Part shown: piece by piece, positions 1 through 6,401 of the stretch | Layout of the letters: each line of letters begins with the position of its first letter | Position numbering within the stretch: position 1 is the stretch's first letter | From: Spirochaetales bacterium | Lineage (GTDB): Bacteria > Spirochaetota > Spirochaetia > Sphaerochaetales > Sphaerochaetaceae | Assembly (NCBI GenBank): GCA_017475725.1 | Contig: JAFVFA010000036.1 | Location: 1 to 11,089 of the forward strand | DNA length: 11,089 nucleotides | Direction: 5' to 3' | The notes under the pieces: model-generated | What the model saw: the letters and a program-made list of their open reading frames with translations, nothing else | What the model was told of the DNA's origin: nothing | Database searches by the model: none | Made by a program: the position numbers and the translations under genes

Positions 1-1
1 C

Positions 2-1315
2 TCAATATTCAAGTCACGTGACAAACCCGTGACCAACCGCACTGCGGGCTCGGCCTACAGTTTCTTCATGGGCGGATCATCGTCCGGGAAGAACGTGAAC
101 GAGCGCACTGCAATGCAGATGACCGCTGTCTATGCCTGTGTGAGGATTCTGTCCGAAGCCATAGCAGGTCTGCCGCTACACCTATACAGGTATGAGGAAG
201 ATGGCAGCAAGACAAAAGCCATTGACCACGGGCTGTATTCGCTCCTTCATGATGAACCCAATCCCGAGATGACGAGCTTCGTCTTCAGGGAGACTCTCAT
301 GACTCATCTCCTTCTGTGGGGAAACGCATATGCGCAGATAATCCGCAACGGCAAGGGTGAGGTCCTGGCTCTGTATCCTCTTATGCCTAACAAGATGCAG
401 GTGGACAGGGATGACAACGGCCAGCTCTATTACACATATTCACGATCCAAGGAGGAGGCAAACGCAAAGGACAACGAGTCCAGCGTCAAGCTCAGTCCTT
501 ACGATGTCCTTCACAGTCCCGGTCTCGGTTTCGACGGGCTTGTCGGATACTCTCCGATAGCGATGGCCAAGAACGCGATCGGCATGGCAATGGCGTGTGA
601 GGAGTTCGGAGCCAAGTTCTTCGCGAACGGGGCATCACCCTCGGGTGTTCTTGAGCATCCCGGAATCCTCAAGGACCCTGCGAAGGTTCGTGATTCCTGG
701 AATGCGGCCTATGGCGGATCTGCCAACAGCCATAAGGTTGCAGTGCTTGAGGAAGGCATGAAATACAGCCCGATCTCAATCTCTCCAAATGAGGCACAGT
801 TCCTTGAGACACGCAAGTTCCAGATCAATGAGATAGCCAGGATCTTCAGGGTTCCGCCTCACATGGTCGGGGATCTGGAGAAGTCATCATTCAGCAACAT
901 AGAGCAGCAGTCCCTGGAATTCGTGAAATACACCTTGGATCCCTGGGTCATCCGATGGGAGCAGAGCCTTGCACGGGCGCTGTTCTCTCCCGATGAGAAA
1001 CACACTTATTTCTTCAAGTTCAATGTCGAGGGGCTTCTCCGAGGTGACTATCAGAGCCGCATGACCGGCTACGCCACCGCCCGACAGAACGGCTGGATGA
1101 GCGCTAACGACATCAGGGAGCTTGAGGATCTTGACCGGATACCCGCCGACAAGGGCGGAGATCTGTATCTGGTCAACGGAAACATGCTGCCACTTGAGAA
1201 GGCAGGTGCGGCATACGAGAGGAAATCAAACACGGAGGAAAACCAGAATGAAGACGAAAAGGTTCTGGGCGTTCAGGAACCAGGCGGAGGAAGAACAGGA
1301 AGGAAGAGTCCTTGA
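2..1315 (+). CDS. Phage portal protein, HK97 type (5' partial)
   Basis: Portal proteins form the dodecameric ring at one capsid vertex through which DNA is packaged and ejected. The 437 residues visible carry the family pattern: an N-terminal block reading VNERTAMQ then TAVYACVRILSEAIAGLPLH, a GNAYAQI block, a GYSPI helix region followed by FFANGASPSGVLEHP, and the clip/stem part RIFRVPPHMVGDLEKSSFSN with IEQQSLEFVK after it. The frame stays open to the left edge with no stop, and the codons before the GTG at 29 read SIFKSRDKP, which looks like the usual basic N-terminus of these portals. The GTG at 29 also lacks a ribosome binding site, so I take the true start to lie a few codons outside the window. 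The hydrophilic C-terminal tail (Glu/Asn-rich, ending near GRTGRKSP) overlaps the next gene by 68 nt. Family assignment is firm; the start is inferred. Confidence 0.93.
   Translation, partial: SIFKSRDKPVTNRTAGSAYSFFMGGSSSGKNVNERTAMQMTAVYACVRILSEAIAGLPLHLYRYEEDGSKTKAIDHGLYSLLHDEPNPEMTSFVFRETLMTHLLLWGNAYAQIIRNGKGEVLALYPLMPNKMQVDRDDNGQLYYTYSRSKEEANAKDNESSVKLSPYDVLHSPGLGFDGLVGYSPIAMAKNAIGMAMACEEFGAKFFANGASPSGVLEHPGILKDPAKVRDSWNAAYGGSANSHKVAVLEEGMKYSPISISPNEAQFLETRKFQINEIARIFRVPPHMVGDLEKSSFSNIEQQSLEFVKYTLDPWVIRWEQSLARALFSPDEKHTYFFKFNVEGLLRGDYQSRMTGYATARQNGWMSANDIRELEDLDRIPADKGGDLYLVNGNMLPLEKAGAAYERKSNTEENQNEDEKVLGVQEPGGGRTGRKSP
1234..1238 (+). promoter_or_regulatory. Ribosome binding site fixing the protease start
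   Basis: GGAGG lies 9 nt before the ATG at 1248, inside the portal reading frame. The same frame is open further upstream, with a possible ATG at 1122, but the extra residues from there are Arg/Cys-rich and only mirror the portal gene in another frame. The site therefore supports 1248 as the start of the protease. Confidence 0.8.
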
Positions 1316-1967
1316 GATATACGGGACCATCGCACCTGAGTCATGGTTCGATGACGACATCACACCCAAGATGTTCAAGGACGAACTGTTCGCGGATTCC
1401 GGCCCGGTAGTCATATGGATCAACAGCCCCGGTGGTGACTGCATTGCAGCGAGTCAGATCTACAGCATGCTGATCGATTATCCGGGCAAGGTCACGGTGA
1501 AGATCGACGGCATCGTAGCTTCTGCGGCATCGGTCATCGCAATGGCCGGGACGGAGGTCCTGATGGCACCGACGGCCATGATGATGATCCATAACCCGGC
1601 GACGATGGCCTTCGGTGATCACAACGACATGAAGGCAGCCGTGAAGATGCTGGATGAAGTCAAACAGAGCATCATAAACGCTTATGCGATCCGGACAGGT
1701 CTCCCGGATGAGGAGCTTTCCCGGATGATGGAGAACGAGACATGGATGAATGCCCGCAAAGCCATAGCGCTTGGCTTCGCGGACGGAATGCTGGAAGACA
1801 GAAAGAAGGCAGTCAACGAAATGGCTGCCTTTTCTTTTGCCCAGAGGACATCTGAGGACGTCCTGAAGGCGAAGCTTGTCGCCAGGTATTCCAAGCCAAA
1901 GACCAATACAGGCAGGGAGATTTCCGCCCTGCTTGAGGAACTCAATTTAAAGGAGGTGTCAAAATGA
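1248..1967 (+). CDS. ClpP-like prohead protease (S14 family)
   Basis: This 239-residue serine protease of the ClpP fold probably trims the capsid protein N-terminus and other head proteins during prohead maturation. The segment WINSPGGDC (residues about 57-65) matches the ClpP oxyanion and strand region. The nucleophile is predicted as Ser92 in GIVASAAS, and the histidine as His115 in MMIHNP. At the position of the ClpP catalytic Asp I align Glu164 in ENETWMNARKA rather than Asp, and the usual GFADGM end follows. The C-terminal 60 residues are charged and may bind the capsid or act in assembly. ATG 1248 is chosen from the GGAGG at 1234-1238. The gene starts inside the portal gene and its stop overlaps the capsid start as ATGA, which suggests translational coupling. 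Family identity is clear; the substrate is inferred from position. Confidence 0.92.
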   Translation: MKTKRFWAFRNQAEEEQEGRVLEIYGTIAPESWFDDDITPKMFKDELFADSGPVVIWINSPGGDCIAASQIYSMLIDYPGKVTVKIDGIVASAASVIAMAGTEVLMAPTAMMMIHNPATMAFGDHNDMKAAVKMLDEVKQSIINAYAIRTGLPDEELSRMMENETWMNARKAIALGFADGMLEDRKKAVNEMAAFSFAQRTSEDVLKAKLVARYSKPKTNTGREISALLEELNLKEVSK

Positions 1968-3166
1968 AGACACTTAAAGAACTCAGGGCGGAAAGAGCCG
2001 CCCTCGTGAAGAGATCCAGGGATTTCCTGGAGACCAGGGCAAATGACGACATGCGCCTTTCTGCAGAGGATGATGCAGCCTATTCAAGGATGGAAGACGA
2101 TCTTTCCTCCCTGGATATGCAGATCGGAAGGATGGAGAGACTCGAGAGACGCGAGACCGAACTCGAGATGCCGGTCAACACACCGATCACCGTAAGGCCG
2201 GGAGAACCGAAGCAGGATGAGAAGAAAGGACGTGCAGCCGACTCATACCGCAAGGCGTTCTGGAACAGCATCCGCATCAAGTATCCCACTTCCGAGGTAT
2301 TCAATGCCCTCCAGGAAGGCGTGGATTCCGAAGGCGGATATCTTGTACCAGATGAGTATGAGAACACACTCATCCAGGCCCTGAACGAAGAAACTGTGAT
2401 CCGCCAGTATGCGAAGGTCATCCAGACCTCCAGCGGAACACACAAGATTCCCGTTGTGGCATCTCATGGAGAAGCTGCATGGATGGAGGAAGAGGATGCA
2501 TTCACCGCATCCGATGAGTCTTTCGGACAGGTCAACCTTGATGCCCACAAGGTCGGAACTCTGATCAAGGTCTCGGAGGAGCTTCTCAACGACTCCGCAT
2601 TCGATCTTGAGGGCTACATGAGATCCGAGTTTGCCCGTAGGATCGGCGACAAGGAGGAAGCTGCCTTCCTCACAGGCAACGGCACCCACAAGCCCACCGG
2701 CCTTCTGAACGCCACAGGCGGCGCACAGATCGGACTCACCGCCGCATCAACCTCTGCCATCACTGCAGATGAGATCATTGATCTGTTCCACAGCCTCAAG
2801 ACCCCCTACCGCAAGAAGGCTATCTGGGTCCTGAATGACAGCACAATCAAGCTCATCAGAAAGCTCAAGGACGGAAACGGCCAGTATCTCTGGCAGCCTG
2901 GTATCAGGGACGGTGAGACGAACACCATTCTCGGAAAGCCGTACCACACATCCGCCTTCATGCCGGAGGTCGGAGCCGGAAACAAGACGGTTCTCTTCGG
3001 AGACCTGTCCTACTACTGGATCGCAGACAGGTCAGGAATCGTATTCAAGAGACTCAATGAGCTCTTTGCCGGAAACGGACAGGTCGGATTCCTTGCCTAC
3101 AAGCGTCTTGATGCAAAGACCGTGCTTCCTGAGGCGATCAAGGTCCTGCAGCAGAAGGCTTCCTGA
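1964..3166 (+). CDS. Major capsid protein, HK97 fold
   Basis: This 400-residue protein builds the icosahedral head. Residues 1-68 are strongly charged and heptad-like (KTLKELRAERAALVKRSRD at the start), matching the delta/scaffold domain of HK97-type capsids. A Pro-rich linker follows at about 69-92. The shell domain begins near residues 117-130 with the family signature EGVDSEGGYLVPDEYE and continues with VIRQYAKVI, HKIPVV, LIKVSEELLNDSAFDLEGYM, EEAAFLTGNGTHKPTGLL, and a C-terminal part with YYWIADRSGIVFKRLNE. The usual maturation cut would fall between the coiled coil and the shell domain, roughly residues 88-120, made by the adjacent protease; the exact bond cannot be read from the sequence. 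AGGAGG at 1951-1956, 7 nt before the ATG, is a strong ribosome binding site, as expected for a protein needed in hundreds of copies. No separate scaffold gene is seen. Confidence 0.95.
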   Translation: MKTLKELRAERAALVKRSRDFLETRANDDMRLSAEDDAAYSRMEDDLSSLDMQIGRMERLERRETELEMPVNTPITVRPGEPKQDEKKGRAADSYRKAFWNSIRIKYPTSEVFNALQEGVDSEGGYLVPDEYENTLIQALNEETVIRQYAKVIQTSSGTHKIPVVASHGEAAWMEEEDAFTASDESFGQVNLDAHKVGTLIKVSEELLNDSAFDLEGYMRSEFARRIGDKEEAAFLTGNGTHKPTGLLNATGGAQIGLTAASTSAITADEIIDLFHSLKTPYRKKAIWVLNDSTIKLIRKLKDGNGQYLWQPGIRDGETNTILGKPYHTSAFMPEVGAGNKTVLFGDLSYYWIADRSGIVFKRLNELFAGNGQVGFLAYKRLDAKTVLPEAIKVLQQKAS

Positions 3167-3178
3167 CAGGAGGGTTGA

Positions 3179-3436
3179 ATGTCTTACAACACAAAGAACT
3201 ATACCGAACAGGGTGGCAACGTCACCCACTTCGGTGGAAAGGTGATCTTCGAGGAAGGCTCTCAGATAGAGGGCCTTCCTGTTCAGGAAATACCTGACGC
3301 AGGCCCTGAGACAAAAGGCCTTGTGAAACAGGGCGTTGCAGTTGACAACTGCACGGGGTCTGCTCCGACAGCACAGGATTTCAATTCTCTTCTGATCTCG
3401 CTCAGGGCTGCGGGAATCATAGCCGTGGAGGCATAG
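3179..3436 (+). CDS. Head fiber-type protein (putative capsid decoration)
   Basis: This 85-residue protein follows the capsid gene after 12 nt, with AGGAGGG at 3168-3174 just before its ATG. It starts SYNTKNYTEQGGNVTHFGG and then has a hydrophobic/acidic alternation (KVIFEEGSQIEGL), a Pro-containing linker, and a C-terminal amphipathic helix DFNSLLISLRAAGI. From memory this layout matches the small head-fiber family found next to capsid genes in many Bacillota phages and related to the phi29 head fiber region. Such proteins attach to the outside of the head, are usually dispensable, and may bind cell-surface sugars. There is no signal peptide or membrane segment. The position directly after the major capsid gene supports a head decoration role. 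An alternative is an unrelated small structural protein. Confidence 0.65.
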   Translation: MSYNTKNYTEQGGNVTHFGGKVIFEEGSQIEGLPVQEIPDAGPETKGLVKQGVAVDNCTGSAPTAQDFNSLLISLRAAGIIAVEA

Positions 3437-3437
3437 C

Positions 3438-3770
3438 ATGGTTGTCACCGTCAGTCAGTTCAATGAGTATACCGGGAACTTCGAGGATACGGCGGCCACT
3501 CTGGAGCTTAAGGATGCGATTCTGTCAGCTTCCCAGGAGCTGGTTTCCGAGTACCTAAGATTCGACCCCGAAGAGAAATGGGGAGAGTCCGTACCGAACC
3601 TTGTGAGACTGACGGTGCTTCGTATTGCGACTCTGATGCTGATGGAGGCCGGTGAGAACATAGGCATCACCGGAAAGAGCTTCGCAGACAACAGCAGGTC
3701 CTTCATCTCATACACCAACTACTCGAAGTATCTGAATCCGCTTCAGACATTCAGGGAGGTGGCGTTTTGA
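3438..3770 (+). CDS. Head-tail adaptor, gp6/gp15-like
   Basis: This 110-residue mostly helical protein begins one base after the previous stop, with GGAGG at 3427-3431. It has an acidic N-terminal helix pair (FNEYTGNFEDTAATLELKDA), the segment SASQELVSEYL, a central hydrophobic helix VRLTVLRIATLMLMEAGENI, then a Ser/Asn-rich extended part and the aromatic NYSKYLNPLQTFR end. Length, helical make-up and position after the capsid genes fit the connector proteins (HK97 gp6, SPP1 gp15) that form a ring under the portal and carry the neck. No catalytic motif is visible. Identification rests mainly on gene order and fold pattern rather than a strong motif. The last codons overlap the next start as TTGA. 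Confidence 0.62.
   Translation: MVVTVSQFNEYTGNFEDTAATLELKDAILSASQELVSEYLRFDPEEKWGESVPNLVRLTVLRIATLMLMEAGENIGITGKSFADNSRSFISYTNYSKYLNPLQTFREVAF
3754..3759 (+). promoter_or_regulatory. Ribosome binding site supporting a TTG start
   Basis: GGGAGG lies 7 nt before the TTG at 3767, while the next in-frame ATG at 3779 is 19 nt away. Spacing therefore favours TTG as the start of the gp10-like gene, with stop-start overlap TTGA at 3767-3770. Confidence 0.7.
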
Positions 3771-4297
3771 GCAGACGAATGAACGGCCAGTTCCAAGGAG
3801 AGAGCCTCATCAATGTCAAAGCGGATGTTGATGAGGCCATGGCCATGCTTGAACACCTGCATGGAAACCGCAAGTCCATGAGGCGCAGAGTGCTATCAGG
3901 TATAGGAACCTCTGTCAAACAGGCGGTGAAGAGGAACTACACCTCGCTTCTGAAGAAGCATAGCCGGACCCTTTACAAGAGTGTGACAGCAAAGATCTTC
4001 AAGTCCGGGGCTGCAGTGAAGATCTCGCCCAGGGCAGAACACCGCAACATCCTTTATGGATACGCCTTAGCCAAAGGTCCGACGATCAAAGCCAGGAACG
4101 GCGAATTCCTTACATTCAGAATCGGAGACAAATGGGTAAAGAAGCATCAGGTGAGTCTGAAGCCTGTTGATTGGATTGAAGCGCCTGCAAAGAGCTATCT
4201 GCAGGGTTCATCATACAGGCAGCGTCTGGACGAGCTTGTGCAGAAGGAGATCGACAGGGCAGAGAAGGCCGCACAGAGGAAGACAAATGCGAAATGA
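3767..4297 (+). CDS. HK97 gp10-like head-tail joining / tail protein
   Basis: This is a 176-residue basic protein. It has an N-terminal helix around DEAMAMLEHLHGN, a Lys/Arg-rich stretch (RKSMRRRVLSGIGTSVKQA, then VKRNYTSLL), a small beta region with LYKSVTAKIFKSGAAVKISP and EFLTFRIGDKWVKKHQVSLKP, and a charged C-terminal helix QRLDELVQKEIDRAEKAA. Order and length match the HK97 gp10 family, which lies between the adaptor and the tail terminator and helps complete the head-tail joint or tail top. The strong positive charge would suit contact with DNA or with the negatively charged tail tube; that is inference. It uses a rare TTG start, which may lower its output compared with its neighbours. 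The 3' end overlaps the next gene by 11 nt. Confidence 0.66.
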   Translation: MSRRMNGQFQGESLINVKADVDEAMAMLEHLHGNRKSMRRRVLSGIGTSVKQAVKRNYTSLLKKHSRTLYKSVTAKIFKSGAAVKISPRAEHRNILYGYALAKGPTIKARNGEFLTFRIGDKWVKKHQVSLKPVDWIEAPAKSYLQGSSYRQRLDELVQKEIDRAEKAAQRKTNAK

Positions 4298-4733
4298 ACT
4301 GACAATCCTTAATGCCATGAAGTCGGTCATACATGGTCAGCTCAACACGTATCTAGATGAGAATCTTGATCCGATTGGCGACCGTAATGTGGCCATTGAA
4401 TTCCCGGACACGGACCAGATGCCCATGAAAACCATGCTTTATATCCAGCCGAACTGGGCAAACTATGAGACACTAACTACCGAAAGTGACGATTCAACCT
4501 TCAATATTGCTGTTTTCGTGATCTGCAAGAAGGACAGCCAGGAGAACCTCACAAGGAAGGTCTATGGATACTACAACGCCCTTTACAGGCTTCTTAAGAC
4601 AAACATGACCTTGGACTGCGAGGTAGACTTTTGCTCAATCGACGATGCGGACTTCTATCCCGCTGTCGAGGGCAACAGAAACATACAGGCGATCGAGGTT
4701 TCCGTCTCGGTCAGATACACAAAAGATTTCTAA
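4287..4733 (+). CDS. Tail terminator / tail completion-type protein
   Basis: This 148-residue protein lies directly before the tail tube gene, where siphoviruses usually carry the tail terminator that caps the tail and binds the neck. It starts with a helix (NELTILNAMKSVIHGQLNTYL), followed by alternating strands and helices: VAIEFPD, TMLYIQPNW, STFNIAVFVICKK, a helix around RKVYGYYNALYRLL, and a final strand IQAIEVSVSVRYTKDF. This alpha/beta plan resembles that of tail terminators such as lambda gpU, but I see no diagnostic motif, so the name rests on order and secondary-structure pattern. The ATG at 4287 has only a weak GAGG (4276-4279) and overlaps the upstream gene by 11 nt, which suggests translational coupling. 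Four cysteines or fewer are present and no signal peptide is seen. Confidence 0.52.
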   Translation: MRNELTILNAMKSVIHGQLNTYLDENLDPIGDRNVAIEFPDTDQMPMKTMLYIQPNWANYETLTTESDDSTFNIAVFVICKKDSQENLTRKVYGYYNALYRLLKTNMTLDCEVDFCSIDDADFYPAVEGNRNIQAIEVSVSVRYTKDF

Positions 4734-4744
4734 GGAGGTACATC

Positions 4745-5698
4745 ATGTATCGAGTAGGATCAGGTTCCGTCTGTCAGGCGGGGCTTCAGAGCGCATGGGG
4801 TACGCCCGTAACCCCGGACACTCTTCTTAACCTTACGGGCGAAACCATTAAGACCACGGTCGAGAAGGGCGATGAGGGAAACCTTCTCGCCTCGAAGACA
4901 CGCAACCAGGCTGATGTCATCTCCGTCAAGGTTGATGGATCAATATCAGTCATTCTCAGGCCTGAATTCGCGGACTGGCTTTTTGAAGCCGCCCTCGGAG
5001 GAAAGAACGAGAATGTCTATACCCTGGTTCCACCGAATACCGAGCTTCCGGTTTCAACCATCCTGCTTTCGCGTGGCGGAATTGTGAAAACCTATCCTGA
5101 TGTCACGGTCAAATCCATCAAGATCTCCGCTGCAGCACAGGACTACGTGAAGGTTGATATCGACATAGCAGGTGTAAAGGAACTGAATGCAGGCGAATCC
5201 GGTGCCCAGACAATTCAGACCCTTTCCTTTTCATTGCCTTCCTACCGCTGCACTCAGGCAACTTTGAAGTATGCTGCCGGAGGAACTGCAAAGGCCTCGG
5301 TGACACAGACCATATGCGTCAAGGAATGCAATATCAGCATCGACAATGGAGCTGAGGATGCACCTGCGACATATTGCTCCGGTCTGTTTGCCGGAAGACC
5401 TGTACCTGGACTCAGAGGTGTGACCGTTGATTTCTCCATTCCGTATTCGGATGCTGTGGACACCTTGAGGAACACATACTACAAGGACCCTTCAAGCCCG
5501 ACGGTGGCTCTTCTTCTGAGGTTCACCACGTCGGATCCGGAAGAGAGCATCGAGGTATACATCCCGCATGTCTCCATCACGTCAGCAGACGGCAATGTGG
5601 GAGGGGCCGGGATAATCGATTCCTCATTCTCCGGGGAGGCTCTTTCCATAGGGAGTGCCGAGCCGATCACAATCACTGTCAATCATAAGGAGGGCTGA
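4745..5698 (+). CDS. Major tail tube protein
   Basis: At 317 residues this protein has the composition of a phage tail tube subunit: mostly beta strands, many Thr/Ser/Val, and an N-terminus MYRVGSGSVCQAGLQSAWGT that matches the start of long tail tube proteins. Strand-rich segments include VISVKVDGSISVILRPEFADWLFEAALGG, TVKSIKISAAAQDYVKVDIDI read in two parts, and a C-terminal SITSADGNVGGAGIIDSSF stretch typical of the longer tube family. It is well above the 150-200 residues of the smallest tube proteins, so a second domain displayed on the tail surface is likely. The ATG follows AAGGAGG at 4732-4738, a strong site as expected for an abundant protein. The next genes are the tail chaperones and tape measure, which fixes its role. 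Five cysteines (for example CQAG, RCTQ, TICVKECN) are unusual but need not form disulfides. Confidence 0.85.
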   Translation: MYRVGSGSVCQAGLQSAWGTPVTPDTLLNLTGETIKTTVEKGDEGNLLASKTRNQADVISVKVDGSISVILRPEFADWLFEAALGGKNENVYTLVPPNTELPVSTILLSRGGIVKTYPDVTVKSIKISAAAQDYVKVDIDIAGVKELNAGESGAQTIQTLSFSLPSYRCTQATLKYAAGGTAKASVTQTICVKECNISIDNGAEDAPATYCSGLFAGRPVPGLRGVTVDFSIPYSDAVDTLRNTYYKDPSSPTVALLLRFTTSDPEESIEVYIPHVSITSADGNVGGAGIIDSSFSGEALSIGSAEPITITVNHKEG

Positions 5699-5700
5699 CT

Positions 5701-6066
5701 ATGGCATACATAAGAAGAAAGGCATACGACAATGCGATACAGAAGGTGAGGGTGGACTTCGGAACGATAATAGGGCAGGAGAAGGACGATGACGCCTATG
5801 TGGTTCTCAAGGAACTTCCTACCCTGGAGATGATGCAGCTCAAGGAAGCGCATGAGAAGGGACAGAAGGAACTTCTGGAGTTCTTCAAGGATGTCCTTCC
5901 TCTGATCATTGTGGACCATAACCTCTATGAAACCGAGAAGCAGAAGATGTCCAATGAGGATGTGGCGTCCTTCATCTATGAGAAGCTTGACCTGACAGGC
6001 AAGGTCATAGGGGAGTATGCCTCAGCCAGTTTTTTTACCCAGCAGAACGTGGAAGACGGGAAATAA
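5701..6066 (+). CDS. Tail assembly chaperone, short (G-type) form
   Basis: This 121-residue protein is the unshifted product of the tail chaperone locus, lying between the tail tube and tape measure genes as lambda gpG does. It is helical and charged, with a beta-like start (KVRVDFGTIIGQ), an acidic/Met helix TLEMMQLKEAHEKGQKELLE, and a later helix NEDVASFIYEKLDL. Chaperones of this kind bind the tape measure protein and recruit tube subunits; they are not in the virion. The codons at 6031-6036 (Phe-Phe) form the slippery site, and the zero-frame stop is at 6064-6066, so the last ten codons after the slip are read only in the unshifted product. AAGGAGGG at 5687-5694 precedes the ATG. Confidence 0.82.
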   Translation: MAYIRRKAYDNAIQKVRVDFGTIIGQEKDDDAYVVLKELPTLEMMQLKEAHEKGQKELLEFFKDVLPLIIVDHNLYETEKQKMSNEDVASFIYEKLDLTGKVIGEYASASFFTQQNVEDGK

Positions 6067-6314
6067 CCAGTCTTTCACAGGAGGTTTTCAACGGCAGGTA
6101 TAACGAAGAACTGTACTCAGACTACGGACACTGGCTGATGTACATAACTGACTTTTTCCTGCCGATTTGCGACTCGGATACAGGTGATTTCAAGATTCTT
6201 CCTTTCCCTGGAGGTGTACTGGACCAGCCGTATATGACGATGCAGGTTTTGAAGATCATTCAAGGTGAATACAGAAAACATCTGATTGAGAAGAACAAAA
6301 GCCTGGTGAAATAA
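5701..6314 (+). CDS. Tail assembly chaperone, -1 frameshift (GT-type) fusion
   Basis: Reading 5701-6036, stepping back one base to reuse T6036, and continuing to the TAA at 6312-6314 gives a 204-residue fusion. The first 112 residues are shared with the short form; 92 more come from the -1 frame. The downstream part starts YPAERGRREITSL and contains the aromatic block WLMYITDFFLPICDSD and a C-terminal LPFPGGVLDQPYMTM segment, then a Lys-rich end. It is open throughout, has no good start codon with a ribosome binding site of its own, and exactly fills the gap to the intergenic region, all expected for a GT-type chaperone. In the lambda model the T domain binds tail tube subunits while the G domain binds the tape measure. 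The fusion is predicted from sequence; the shift rate is unknown. Confidence 0.82.
6009..6015 (+). promoter_or_regulatory. Shine-Dalgarno-like element upstream of the slip site
   Basis: AGGGGAG sits inside the chaperone gene, ending 14 nt before the slippery heptamer. No start codon follows at a normal distance. Internal Shine-Dalgarno pairing 10-14 nt upstream is known to stimulate -1 frameshifting in E. coli dnaX; the spacing here fits that role, but function is inferred. Confidence 0.42.
6030..6036 (+). other. Programmed -1 frameshift slippery heptamer (T TTT TTT)
   Basis: Seven T residues lie in exact X XXY YYZ phase: T6030 ends the Ser codon AGT, and 6031-6033 and 6034-6036 are zero-frame TTT codons. 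Slippage by one base leaves both Phe tRNAs paired to TTT. The -1 frame then stays open for 92 codons to 6312-6314, while the zero frame stops at 6064-6066. Confidence 0.85.
6049..6078 (+). promoter_or_regulatory. Candidate frameshift-stimulating stem-loop
   Basis: GTGGAAGAC (6049-6057) pairs with GTCTTTCAC (6070-6078) to give nine pairs, one of them G-U, around a 12-nt loop. The stem begins 12 nt after the slippery site, rather longer than the usual 5-9 nt. The loop holds the zero-frame stop codon. A four-pair contact of loop AACC (6065-6068) with GGTT (6083-6086) could make a weak pseudoknot, but this is speculative. Confidence 0.45.
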
Positions 6315-6373
6315 CAACATTTATTCAACATTAGAACAATCTTTTGATTAACTACATAATTTAATCCTTTCAG
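6315..6373 (+). other. AT-rich intergenic stretch before the tape measure gene
   Basis: This is the only sizeable non-coding stretch in the window. By count 12 of the 56 bases at 6315-6370 are G or C (about 21%), against roughly half in the genes. I find no convincing sigma-70 promoter: CATAAT at 6355-6360 resembles a -10 box, but TTAGAA 18 nt upstream is a poor -35 match. No open reading frame of note is present. Confidence 0.6.
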
Positions 6374-6401
6374 AGCCTGCAGGATAATCCCGCAGGCTTT
6401 T
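6374..6401 (+). terminator. Terminator-like hairpin upstream of the tape measure gene
   Basis: AGCCTGC (6374-6380) pairs perfectly with GCAGGCT (6392-6398). The inner bases GGA/TCC (6382-6384 with 6388-6390) can extend the stem past an A-C mismatch, leaving a TAA loop. Four T residues (6398-6401) and a T-rich tail follow. It looks like a weak intrinsic terminator, lying 23 nt before the tape measure start, so it may reduce or time transcription of the downstream tail genes. Confidence 0.6.

Noticed and set aside
2243..2689. 148-codon frame on the - strand inside the capsid gene
   Set aside because: It mirrors a well-supported capsid gene, has no ribosome binding site, and its product has no recognisable pattern.
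2835..3245. 136-codon + frame across the capsid end and head fiber start
   Set aside because: Ser/Arg/Thr-rich shadow of the capsid frame that overlaps two genes with good ribosome binding sites.
6079..6084. AGGAGG as a ribosome binding site for a separate downstream chaperone gene
   Set aside because: No ATG, GTG or TTG follows at a usable distance in the frame that ends at 6314; frameshifting explains that frame better.
6117..6320. 67-codon - strand frame in the apparent gap after the short chaperone
   Set aside because: The + strand here is explained by the -1 frameshift extension of the chaperone; the reverse frame has no support.
6331..6360. Sigma-70 promoter in the AT-rich gap (TTAGAA ... 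CATAAT)
   Set aside because: The -35 match is only three of six and AT-rich DNA gives such hits by chance.
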